From positions 4,464,001-4,528,000 of the forward strand of contig NC_057318.1 of NCBI RefSeq assembly GCF_000687475.1: a stretch of DNA of 64,000 bases, in the 5' to 3' direction. A model generated the notes under the pieces. The model had not been told where the DNA came from, did not search any database, and worked only from the letters and a program-made list of their open reading frames with translations. This document shows, piece by piece, positions 35,545 through 47,139 of the stretch. Every line of letters begins with the position of its first letter. The stretch's first letter is position 1. This DNA is from Ustilaginoidea virens (taxonomy: Eukaryota; Ascomycota; Sordariomycetes; Hypocreales; Clavicipitaceae). Made by a program: the position numbers and the translations under genes.

Positions 35545-36397
35545 TCAGTTTGCGTCGTGGGTGCTGGGCGGACTGGCTGTGAGGGGGATTCCGCTTTCGG
35601 GGGACGAGATGGGGAAGTCGTCGGCGGTGGATGAGACTACAATCTGCGCTTGGGTGTTCCTTCTTGTCCGGCGTTTCTTTTCCGACGGCTTTCGGGGCTT
35701 GTATTGGTAGTCGGGGTGTTTTTCTAAGAGGGCCTGCTTGATCCTGTCGGCCATGTCTTTGTACTTTTGTCGAACCTCTCTGGACTCAAGGTTCCATGCT
35801 CGGCCCAGAATTTGTGCTTGAAAAGTCAGTCTCAGAACAAATTCACAACTGCATTGAAACACTTACAAATCTCATTATTTGTGATTCCTGGATTCGCCTC
35901 TTTGACGGTATTATGTCGCTCCTTGCGGTACAAAATATATGCGTTTGGTGGACGGGGAATTTTCGTCGTCTTTTCTGGAATCGATGGCGGGCAAACTGTC
36001 GCAGTTTTTACTTTTGTTTCCGAACGGACGATCCAAAACGGCTCAGAACCTCGAGGTTGAAGAATCATGCCGCATCCTGCGACGAAATGGCGTGGAGCCC
36101 CCAGAAAAACACGATCATGACCAGTCCCATCGATACAGTATAACACTGATTCTTTGACATGGTTTCTGAATTCTTTCCTGAGTCAACGTTCAACTTGGGG
36201 TAGACTGATTTTGGGGCTTACATGAAGTTCTGGGCAATGAAGGCTTTTGCTCCATTGTCAAGCATACGGTACAGATTGCCATCCAAGCACAAAACCTGCG
36301 CAAATGGGTTTACTTGTGCTTGGAGTTGGTTCCAAAGAGTTCTCAACTGATCCGGACTCCATTGAGACACCTCTGGCCAGTTTGTCTCTGAAGTCAT
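35545..36397 (-). CDS. MAT1-2-1: Mating-type protein MAT1-2-1, HMG-box transcription factor (3 exons)
   Basis: Minus-strand exons 36397-36222, 36165-35867 and 35816-35545 give 248 residues. The start MTSETNWPEVSQWSPDQL and LDGNLYRMLDNGAKAFIAQNF are typical of hypocrealean MAT1-2-1. The MATA_HMG box (about residues 126-200) reads IPRPPNAYILYRKERH, GITNNEISQILG, then REVRQKYKDMAD and PDYQYKPRKPSEKKRR, with a basic nuclear-targeting tail. The second intron splits the invariant Ser codon in NNEIS, the diagnostic intron position of MAT1-2-1. It specifies MAT1-2 mating identity by activating pheromone and receptor genes in the nucleus. The first intron has two in-phase acceptors 12 nt apart; the distal one fits branch-point spacing better. 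Confidence 0.95.
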
Positions 36398-37438
36398 TGT
36401 ACAAGAGCGAATGGGTTATTTGGTGAAAGAGTAATGTAGTAGGCGTCTGTCTTTATGCTGGCTTGGCCACCAAACCAACTTGTTGTTTCCTATGCAATCG
36501 AAGACTGATAAGAAGAAGCAAATTCTGATTTGAAACTCCTTGATGAAAAGGTTGTTTTGCGGAACTTGTCCTCTCTGTCATGGAGTGCTAAAAGAGTTCT
36601 TAAATTCGTTAGTAGACGAACAGGTCAACTCACTTGAGCTGCTTCGATTTGTCTAGAGGCTCCCCTGTCAAGGTCTGTGCCGACTTGCTGGGTTAATATG
36701 GACAAGGTGTGTCCCTAATACCAGCTCACCCCACCTACCACTCAGATTCACTTCATAACATTGACCAAATTCTACAAGCTATGGTCGGAAACATTGCCAG
36801 GCACTCTCCTCATCAATTCTTTTTTAAAAATGTACAGATGCTTTACGATCTACTATTTCAAGCAGCGAAATTCCATGGACTGTATTACCTGCAGTAGTTT
36901 TTTTTTATCTGCCTTCCGACAGTTTACCTCTGGGATCAAGGCATAAATTGACAGCATGGTTTGCAGACTCATTGTGTCAAGGTCAAGAGCTTTTGGTGGA
37001 TTATGGGCTTAAAGATTAGCAATAGGCCAAAGAAATAGTAGCAAAATGTTCGTAGGTCAACGCTAAGTCCGGATCTTATTATAATACTGAAGTGATTATC
37101 TAGCACTCAATCTTCGATTCCATTTCAGGTGATTTGCTCTGAGATGTGATAGGATGGGCTAACCCCAGCCACGATTTATGAAATTGATATCTCGTTCGCT
37201 CAGAGGTCGCACTGAAGTTATCCCATTGACCTCACTGCCCTGTCAGACTAGGAAGTTGACCCCACAAAGTATTTACTCTGCAGTTTGCGCACAACTCACG
37301 TTCCAACAAAACTTCCCTTCTTCAGATCAATAAACTCCTTTCGCAGACTCTGAGTTTTTTTATTAAACGAGTTCGCCAGCGCAACATTTTCGTCCTCTGA
37401 TACTCTTAGTCAGATAAAATCAAAGCCAACAAGAAGAC
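36398..37438. promoter_or_regulatory. Divergent intergenic region inside the MAT1-2 idiomorph
   Basis: 1.04 kb, relatively AT-rich, between the MAT1-2-1 start and the second idiomorph gene. It presumably holds both promoters. The ORFs at 36709-36946 look like chance. Confidence 0.6.
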
Positions 37439-38205
37439 ATGTCAAGTGCAATCGCACCAGTTCTTCCCACAATCTCAGCGCTTCGGCGTTTAGAGCCCTG
37501 CCCAGGTGGACAGTGGGCGATTACAGAACAGTCAGAAGACTCATACTCATTAGCATATATAATGGATGGCGGGAACAACGCAATTTGCTACATGATGCAG
37601 CCTTGCACCACAGAAGAGGATGTCCACGCTCACTGTGGATCGTTGATCTACAGTTGCCATGACGGTAAGTGTTTTCGGCTATTTATGGGCGACTTCGCTC
37701 ACAGGTCATAGTACAAACCATGCACAGCAATGGTTATTCGACACAATCAAACTTTGATTATCGAAATGTACACCTAGTCCTTCGACAAGAAAAAGACAAA
37801 GAGCCACAAACAATTGTTGCTACGGATCTCAGTGGGATAGCCATTGATCCCCTCATCATGGACAACACCTCACCGGATGAGAATGCTCTAGGTGGAGGGA
37901 CAGACTCTCAGTTCGAAGTTAACCGATTAGAAACGACGAACATTTTCGATGCCACCCAAGCAGTGTTGAACGACCAACAAATGATGGATTGCATTCCTGC
38001 AGGCATGAATTGGTCCGTTACGGAGAGCCTGGTTCCTCAGATAGACTTTATGTCGCAGTTACCAGGATGCCGGGCAACGGCGATCGTCGACGAAGAAAAT
38101 ACCATGATATCCGAATTATGGGATGAAAGTTTTGGGAGAATGGAACCTCATGTGAATGGCGACGGGGTGCATTCTGGCTGGACCTTGCCCCTCGCCAGCA
38201 CTTGA
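37439..38205 (+). CDS. Second MAT1-2 idiomorph gene, unknown function (2 exons)
   Basis: Exons 37439-37664 and 37712-38205 give 239 residues; the 47-nt intron (GTAAGT...CATAG) joins SCHD with VQTMHSNGYSTQSNFDYRNV in frame. The start ATGTCAAGT follows an A-rich AAGAAGAC leader. No domain is recognised. The N-terminal half is Cys-rich (CPGG, ICYMMQPC, HCGSLIYSC); the C-terminal half is acidic with many Asn/Asp/Glu and few Lys/Arg, and ends WTLPLAST. No signal peptide or membrane segment. Position and divergence from MAT1-2-1 match accessory MAT1-2 genes in Hypocreales (MAT1-2-8 in Ustilaginoidea, MAT1-2-9 in Fusarium); which, if either, it is needs an alignment. I infer a role in sexual development from location only. 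Confidence 0.75.
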
Positions 38206-39164
38206 TAGTTTGAAGGCGATTCTGTTTATATCTCCTTTTTTTGACAGCCTTTGATTCCTGTCCACTAGTTACTTGGCTGCGAATAAAATCTATAATCCCA
38301 CGTCATGTCCTCCTAATCCCGTACGACTTCGCATACATCGTGATAAACGTGAGATACTCTTGATCGTTTCAAAACGATCTACATTTATCCACGAACGCGT
38401 GCGAGGGCAACACCTTGAGCCGAGGCAGCAAGGTAGCAAACATGCATGCGGTGACAGCGCCACCAAGAGGCGTTGAAGCAAAAGCAACGGCGGTGATTGC
38501 AACTCCGTGGCCCAGCAAGCATGCGACGGCGAGGACGCCTGACTGCGGCTAGTGGAAAAGGAGAGGAGGAGCTGGGCTCAGCTGGGCCTGATGCTGGGCC
38601 TGGCGCTGGCCCTGGCGCGGAAGCGGCACCCCTGGCGTGAGCCAAACGGGCTGCTCAAACAGAGAACAAACGAGATGGAAGGCGCCACCACCAACCAACT
38701 TGCCCTTTGGCAGAGCAGCCAGATGCAAACGCAAGTCCACAGCAGCCTCAGTCGGCCAGCCTCTGATGGCCTTTTCTTTATTTTTTTTCTTCCTTCTGTT
38801 TTAGTGTTTCTCTAATTTTCTCCGTTTTTTATTTTAGTCACGCAACTCGCTTCGTTTTGTCCGCATTTCATCTTTCGCAAAGACAAACCTCTTGAGTGAT
38901 GGCGGCCCACATGCCGTTGCCATCCGGCCCCATCGCCAAGCACAGATATACAGAGTCGTGCTAACCACATGGGGCTACTACAATCCAGCATGGTACGCCT
39001 GCATGAAAGGGTAACGAAGGCTGCGTGAGATGTGACATGCTCGGGAAAGGTGGCAGCTTTCTCCTTGTTTTCAGGCGTGTTTTATCCTAATTTTACGGAG
39101 AAGTCGGTACGGACTCGTCTATTCTCATCTCCCTCCGCTGGACACGGGCAGGGCAGCTTGGCCC

Positions 39165-39193
39165 CCATCGCCATCGCCATCGCCATCGCCATG
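39165..39193. repeat. CCATCG hexanucleotide repeat
   Basis: Four tandem CCATCG copies followed by CCATGG. Confidence 0.9.
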
Positions 39194-39342
39194 GCTGTTT
39201 GTTTGTTGGCCACTTATCAAGCGGGAAAAAAGCGTGGCAGCGTAGAATACTGGAATCTGGAATGTGAGCCAGCACGGGGCCGGACAACTGCTGGGCAGGG
39301 CAGTAAGCGCTGGGGCCCCCTTTCTTTTCTTTTATTTGTCTT

Positions 39343-39374
39343 CCCCCCCCCCCCCCCCCCCCCCTTTTTTTTTT
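39343..39374. repeat. Homopolymer junction C22/T10
   Basis: A run of 22 C immediately followed by 10 T. The exact length is vulnerable to assembly error. Confidence 0.9.
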
Positions 39375-42300
39375 CTTCATAATCACGGAGCGTTTGGCAG
39401 CACTGAGACTTGCTCCTAAGGATTGGCTACCAAGCGATGCAGGATGGGGTGGGAGAGGAGAGCCATGGGCCGTCCGTGCTTGCTTGTTAAGCAAGCAAGC
39501 AGCGCCGAAGCCGCCCACGGACGGCCAGGCAAAACAGCTAGAGGGATGGAGGGATAGAGGAATGGAGGAATGGAGGGATGGATCGTTCGAGAGCTTCCCA
39601 CGGCGCGCATTCCTGCCCATGCGGGTCGATGCACGTCCATGCACGTCGATGCGCCTTGATGCTATATCCAGTCTGGACCGGCCTGGCCTTTATCGGTTGC
39701 TTCGTTTGCTTCGGCTACATCGGTTGCCGCACGGGTTCGGTTTGCCTCGATTTATAGAAAATTCGACGCCACCTCCAGAATTCGGGCCGTTGATCTCTCC
39801 CTCGGCCTTTTATCGTTTCGGTTTATTTTATCAGATGGCTGTCGCGATGACTGTTCTTTTTCCAAAAGAAATCCTGCTGAGCTGAGGGAATCGGCCGTGA
39901 CAGACATTGCGCGCATTACGTAATATAGTGTACCTCTCTTCCTCTTTTGGATATTTAGTCTGGGTCACGTGCATAGTACAGGACCCAAGTCACCCAGGAA
40001 GGACATGCAAACCAGTGAGTAGGAGGACCCCTCACACCCCCTACCCTCCCTCGCCCTCGCTTAGCCTCACCTTGCCTCGCCTCAGGGCAAGCCCCGCCGG
40101 GTCCCAACTGGTTGCAGCTGATGCGACTGCTGCGAGGCCAATCAAACATTCACCAGTTGCTGCCGCCGACAGTTGAGCAACAGCCTCGTAGCTCAGGCAG
40201 CGCTCAAAGCCCACTCACTATCCTTTCCATCCACCCACTCCCTTTTTCATCAACAGAAAAGCCCGCATGCACACGTGGTAGGAGCCCCCACGCATGGCGC
40301 GCCGAGACAGTACCACGGACACTAACTACTACCTTCCCAGGGCAACTTGCTAGCTAGGACGAGACAAGTGATACAGGCCTTCAGCGACCTGGGCGACTTC
40401 CGAGACCTGGACACTAGCGCGCAGGGCCGAGAGCCGGGAGGGGGGTGTGGTGGGGTGGGGTCGAGTGGGGCGGGGCGGAGCGGAGAGAACGGGGAGGGTC
40501 AACTGGTGACGCGACGACGTAGCCTTGTGGTGGAGCCCCCAACCCTGCCTCGTGCAAGTCGGTACCGGAGTACGACGCAACAAGCTGACGCAACAAGCTG
40601 ACCATGGATCGTGGAAGGAGCGTCAAGGGAAGGGGGGAAGGTGGGGGTTGACCCTTCTTGGGGAGCTGTGTGCGGTGCGAGCGAGGCGTCCCAGCACTGC
40701 AGCACTGCAGCGCTGCAAAGTAAACCGGCGCGGAGGCTGCAACGCTGATCTCGGATGCAAGCCAAGCCCGATGGCCAATGTTGTCGAGTGCACAAGTGTC
40801 GACGCGAACGCAATGCCGGCGGCCACGTTGGGCGCTTGCCGCATCTCTGCTTTGCCATGGCATCCTCCGATTTGGCAATTGCTATGTATGTAGTCCGCAG
40901 CCCGCAGTCCACAGTCCGCACTTTTGCATTGGAATTTGCCGTCCTTGTCGCGACGAACAGATGTTACAGGGTCAGTCGAATGGCTGCCATTGGCTGTGAA
41001 ATCCTGACGGTTTGTATCCCGTATCCGTAAGCCGAAATCCATTTATCAGCAAATGGCCCTTGCCATTGGCTCGTGCCTCTTTGTATCACCACACTTTCTG
41101 TCCTGGTGTGTCGAAACCCGCCAGTCCGGATTACTCGTTTTGCCTGCGTCGTACCTTCCCGGGCATGACTTGCCGGTGCTTAAACCCTCATTGGGTTTGC
41201 CACTGGGAGCCAGTCCAGTCACTTTACCGACTTGACCATCTACAAAAACAACAGATCAAGACGAGGCATTATCATGCCCGAGCCCTCCCTTTGTGAGCAT
41301 CCTTTAAATCTTTACGGACTACTGAAAGTCTGTTTTCCTTGCCGGCACTGCATGGCAATGTTTCTTCCTGAACGCAGACCGACGGTTACCATCACCACGA
41401 ATAACCCAGCCCTCTTCTTGCCGGTCCTCGCGGAAGCATTAATGCAGAAAACTGGACAGCCGAATGCAGATGGCCCCGACTCCCCGCTACCGTTGTCGAC
41501 CAACAGGCCCAAGAGGCTAGTGAGGGCGTTGGTCGCCTTGCCCGCATGCAACAATGAGACATGTGGGCAAATTGGGAATCGTGCAGTCACCACTCACCAC
41601 TCTCACCAACACCACCTCCGTACGGACCCTCGAAGACAGCAACCCACGATGAAGGCAACAGGTCGTGTGCGGTTTCGCATCGTCATCTTGGCTGCGGAAT
41701 CGAGGGCAGACGTGGCAGACCTGACACGCTTTAGCTGCCGGGGACTAGCATTTCCTGCCGCTTTTTCGGTCTTTCTCCTTTTTCTTCCCCCTTTTCCCTC
41801 CTTTTCTAATGCGAGAAAAGGAAGAAAAAAGAAATTCATCAGTAGATTTTGCGCTGCCTCTTATGGTTTCCTACCCCATGGAAAGGCAGGGAGGGGCGTC
41901 TGTCGGCATGGGCTGACGTTTGAACCGCCAAACAAACCGCCAATAGGGGGTTTCAAATTTCTAGTGTCCCCCAGTTGTTGACAGTGCGCATTGCTGACGG
42001 ACAAGTTTTATCAGATGATGAAATTTTTCATTGCCGCAAAACCCCTTCCGTCAGGGCAAGGGGACGACGACATGGCAAATCAGGGCAGCGGATTAAAGCG
42101 CCCTCTGTCTCGGGAAATGAACTATGGCATAGAAAAGAAAACTGTTGAACCTAGCCATGCTCAAGGCTCACGCATCCCTCCATCTCCCTTGCTTGGCTGT
42201 ATGTACTACAGGTTGTCCCAAGTCAAGTAAGGACCAAGATGTGGGTCAGCCTTGCTTTGGTTCAGGTGCAAGGTACTCCACTCCGTACAAGGACAAAGAG

Positions 42301-45289
42301 ACGATGCTGCGGTCTCGGCCATGTCAAGACGACCAATGGGTGGCCAAAGAAAACAACAAGTCAGGCCGCCGGTTTGGCGGTTTGGCGGTCGGCTCCCGTG
42401 CAGAGACTCGTCAATCATCGGCACGGCTGTTCCACAAGACTCCACCGGGCAGAGAGCAAACACTTATAACCCGCGCACATGTCTGGTGCGCTTTGCAGAG
42501 TTGGCCACATCAAAACCACTGAGGCCAAGGCCGGCATCGCGTGGTGGATTTCCTTTTTTTTTTTTCGTTTTCCGCTAACTAGGAGAAAAGGAGAGAATGC
42601 AGAAACACAAAAAAAAAAAAAAAAGAGAAAAAAGAGATATATACCCGGTCATGGGATCTGAAACTGACTTGCCGACGGAGTGCCTCGTACACCTCCTTCC
42701 AGGCCGTAGGCCGTGGAACCGAACCCATCACCAGATCCTGTCCGTGGTCGTGTCGAGCTTGGATACGCTTGGCCATTTCCTCGGGCCTGCAGAAAAAGCA
42801 TTTATTAATATCTTGCAGTTCTGCATTTCTACCACTACGAGCACGTACTTTCTTTTCCAACTTAACGGGGAGCATCTATAATTAACACGCTGAGACTCTG
42901 CAACTACCCAGGTGCAGCAGCAGCAAACTGAGGGCACAGCGGCTGGGTCCACTTGCTTTTCGCTCTGCCGTAGTTGCATGCTGACGACGGCGCATCGCAC
43001 ACTGGGCCTTGCAAGGCTGCGCCGCCGTTGTATCGATTCCCTCATATTTCCGAAGGGGGGGTTACATCCCACAGGTACTCACCAAGCTTCGCAAACCCCG
43101 TTCTGGGTGCCCAGGGTATCAAAATATCTGGCAGGGGTCCGCATACCACGTGGGATGAGCATTGATCACGGGGCGTCTTGGCTCGGGGCGGTGCTCCATG
43201 GGCCGAGACTCGAGACTCGACAGTCATGGCCCATGGCCCATGGATCCTCCGTCCTCCGTCCTCCATCCCCTACATCGCACGTCTGTACTGGCGCAGACCG
43301 GCGTTTCAGATGATGCTACTCTTTTGTCTGCTTTTGCCACGTGAAACCATCAGGGACTAGGGAAGACGGAATCAATTGCAGAGGAACTTGCTCATAGCAT
43401 GTTGTGCGCGTCCGGAGAGATTCTTTTATCAAGCACCCGAGTGCCGAGTTCTCCGTACCTGCAGTTCGTCTCCAGACAACATCATACAACACCAAACAGC
43501 AACAGGCAGCAACAGACCAGGCTGCGCACATGGCCGTTACATGGCCACTCGACGTGTCACAAAAGCAATGGCGAAAAATGTGGTCCCGTGGGGCCGTCAT
43601 CTTGTCATCTTGTCATGTTTGGCACGAGATGCGCTGGAGGTAATCGTGGGAGTTTTTCCGTCGTCGCGACGCACCTTGGACCCCAGGGTAGAGGGGCCAT
43701 ATGCCCAGTCCTGCCTGCCCTTGACTTTTTTTCTTTTTGCAATGTCAATCTCCTCCCATCAGCATCTCGCATCTCGCCCATGTCGTCAATGGTGTGGGGC
43801 CCACCAAATCAAACCAGCTCAACGCCTGGTCCGCCTGGCCTAGATCGACTCCTCTCCTCTCCACATCTTGTCATCACTTTATCTTCACTTCACTGTGGAA
43901 GGGGGGGAGGGGAGGGGGAGCGGCGATTAAAGACACCCCTGCACGCCCCTCGGACGGCCCAACTCGTTCCTCATGTCCTCCTATTGGCGAATTGACAGTG
44001 ACAGCATTTACGTTCCCGTCTGAAATGGAGTAACCCAAAAAAACCGAGCCGGTCCGCAGTCCGCAGTCGGTAGTCCGTTTGTCCGTACTGCCTGCTGCTG
44101 TTCCTCGTGGCAGATGGCTTTGTTCTTTACTCACGGGGGAAAAACATGGCGGACTCTGGACCGATCGACCAGTCACCCACTTACTCTGCCTTCACTTGGC
44201 CGTCATCCCGCATCAGCGAGCGAGCCAGGCCGCCCGATTCGCACACCCTCCTTTGTTCCTGATTTTTGACTTGGCTTTTTCCACAGCAGAGGAAGTTTGG
44301 CTGTGTTTTCATATCATGGGAGGCTTTTCTCGTTGGCCTTGTGGAGGCGACTTTGATGTCTGCTCGCCACGGCAAAACTTGGATCGTCGTCTCGATTGCA
44401 TAACGGTCGGAAATGACATGCCTAGTCGCGTGAGCTCCCCGAGACGGACGATTGCATTCAAGAAATGCCCTGCAGCGAATCAACCGTCTCCCGCGTCTTC
44501 TGAAGCTTGGTCACTGGGGTTACTGCGCAGAGCCAACTCCCTGCCTGGTAGGCAGCAAACGCAAGACTGAGAGTGTGCCAGGTCCATGTCCACGGCATAT
44601 ACCGATGGCGTAGAGGAGCCTTAGTCTGGTACCTCGATGCCATTGAACAAACCTTGATGGGTACATGGTTAATTAGTCCCGACCCTTCACAGTCTTCCCG
44701 CCTGGGACTTTTTGGTCGGCAAACAAGTCCGTGCCGCACCTGTCATTCGGCCGGAACAAGAGGCAGCCCGGAAGACATGCTGCTTCGGGTTGCTAAAACT
44801 CGAAATCCTAGAGAATCCCGGTAGGCCGCTCTGGCTGCCAAAAGCCCCGGCGGTGGTGTCACCCATCTGAAATGGCTCCAGCCCATTTTAACGCCGCCCA
44901 TTTCACGCCGCCCAAACAGACGTAAGTCTGGTGGAAACCCGCCGCCACCGAGCAGGGAAGTTTGCAGGCCTTGGCGGTCACCTGAGCACGAGCCCTCGTC
45001 GCGCAGAGGCCGCGCTGCAAACGCAGCGGTCGATAGGCCGATGATTGACGACTGATGATTGACGGGTTGATGAACCCCCCGGTTGATGGGTCGATGGGCT
45101 GGCTGCTGTCCGTGTGCTCGACTGACGTGTTGGGGCTCAGGAATACGCCCACACGAGCCGCCAGAGTTGTTTTCCTCTTGGCCGGGAAAAAAAAAAAAAA
45201 GAAGTCGAGGGCATCGGCCAGAGTCCAAGGGGCCCCAAGATGGAAGCCACGGCCCACCAGGCCAAGAGGGAGAATTGAAGCTTCAGCAA

Positions 45290-45345
45290 ACCTCGAGCCT
45301 CGAACCTCGAACCTGGAACCTGGAGACTCGACCTCGGACCTCAAT
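45290..45345. repeat. Degenerate short tandem repeats (CTCGAACC / CTGGAACC)
   Basis: About six units of 8-9 bases with drifted copies. They are translated in opposing frames by overlapping shadow ORFs, which argues against coding. Confidence 0.75.
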
Positions 45346-47139
45346 CCGCGTGACCCAAGATCGCCCTTGTTGCAAGTTTGCACCACGGGAATGCAGGTGC
45401 GCCCCGCGCCCTGTTCCCCGCATAGTTTGCGAGAAACCCTGGATCGAGCGTACCAGAGCGCACCCCAGCAGCGCACCCCAGCAGCGAACACGACAAGCCA
45501 AAACCAATCCCTCGAGTTTACCGCACTGCAAGGCGACTTTGGACTCGGTAGCATCCATCGTCGTTCCTGGCTCAGTGGCGCCCAAACATGGGGTAGAGGT
45601 AGAAACACCCCCCTCTCCTTCGAGATCACGAAAAAATCCCCGTTCTGGCACCTCAAAAAAGTGTGCCCAAGAAAGCTTAAACAGCAACGGGGCCGTGACA
45701 GGCCGTTGGAACACGACAACCGGACGCTCGTCGCTCGTCGCTCGTCTCTCGTCAAGCCACCAGCCAGCGTCGGGCATCTGGCCTGCCGTTGCAACCCGTT
45801 CCCGTCGCATCGAGCCAGGAAACGACGTCGACGACGCCGCACCGCCGCCGCATCGCCTGGCCATCCGGCTCATGTGACAGGTTTGAGCAAGCCCAGCCCC
45901 ACAGCCCTGCGTGACGCCACATGGACGGATGTAGCACCAACTTTCTTCTCATGCCCGGGTTTCTCGACAACCCGACATCCGGCGCTAAAAGCGGTGGGTG
46001 GGTGGGATCGGGCGCGATGTCGGCATCGTGGGAATGCGACGGGGAATATCTAGCCTACAGACAAGGCTGACGAGCCGTTGTCCTTGGGTCCACGCAGGGA
46101 CTGGAGGAACAAGCACCGGCACATGCCGAGGAGCCTTGCCAGCGAGACCAGACTCGAGTATACTCGCGCGAGGCTTCAGCCAGGTGAAAGCCGCGATCCG
46201 GGAGTTTGCCCCCCCCCCGTCCCCCCAACTTGAGAATACGCATGCGCGAATCAAGCCCAAAGCAAACCGGCAAAGGGCCGTCCACGGAAAAAAAAGAAAA
46301 AGAAAAAAGGGCGCCCCGCCAAAACCTCTTGTCTCTCCCCCAATGAGGTTCTATTCGCTTGCACAGCACCGGCCAGGCAAGAGCGCCCATGGCAGTCGTG
46401 GCGAAACTGCTCGGCCGCCATTCCGTGCCTTCATCTCCGAACTCCCGTCCTGTCATATCTCCTTCTTTCGCCCGTCCCGCCAAGACGCCATCATCTCCAC
46501 AAGCCCTCAGATCTCGCGTGGCCGACTTGTTTTACGTCTACCCCTTCTCGCTGATCCCCCCTTCCGTCGTACAACGTAGATCCAGACCGCGGTGGGAACG
46601 GGTTAGGGACTCGACGGGTCGATTCGTGGTTCCGGCATATTTTAGCCCAGTTTGATAAGAGTATCTAGGAGCAGCAGCCAATGATGAGATAGTGAATGGC
46701 ACAGTACGGCTGCTTGAAAAGTGTCAGTCAGCAAGGCCAGTTGAACCGCACGTTGGTTGCCATCGACGATTCTCATTGCAAGACGTTCAAGAGATGTCAC
46801 GCGCCATGTTTGCCATTTGCCAAGGAAGATGAAAAGAATGGGCTGATGCAGTAGCTGCAACGGGATTCAAGGCCCACGCAAGGGGCCAGGCACAGCAAAG
46901 CATAAAGAAACGGCGACAACGATGGACGCAGACAAAAGAGCGACAAGGCCAAGTCGTCGGCCAAGTCGTGAGCGCCGAGTTTGTGGTATAATAGCACCAT
47001 GCTGACAAGAACAGCAAGTACAGTACAGTCTTGACTCTCTTTCTCTCTCCCCTCTTCCCCTCTTCAAGCCAGGCACCGATGGCACTTCCCGTAAGGTCCG
47101 CTCCCACATGACGCTTGTTCGTAGATCCAGTCTGGACGA

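Larger units (their letters stand above)
38206..47139. other. 9-kb gene-poor spacer between MAT and SLA2, rich in simple repeats
   Basis: Many overlapping ORFs occur on both strands but none has a recognisable domain, a conserved-looking composition or plausible splice partners. The stretch is crowded with slippage-prone sequence: (CCATCG)n at 39165-39193, 22 C followed by T at 39343-39374, A-run near 42608-42624, CCGCAGTCCGCAGT tracts near 40897-40920 and 44052-44070, CATGGCC and CCTCCGT repeats near 43225-43265, and CTCGAACCTGGAACC repeats near 45290-45345. It is much longer than is usual between MAT and SLA2. Confidence 0.6.

Noticed and set aside
44859..46053. Two overlapping ORFs of more than 320 codons on opposite strands in the MAT-SLA2 spacer
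   Set aside because: Both translate simple repeats and Arg/Ser/Pro-rich low-complexity text with no domain, and each is the shadow of the other.
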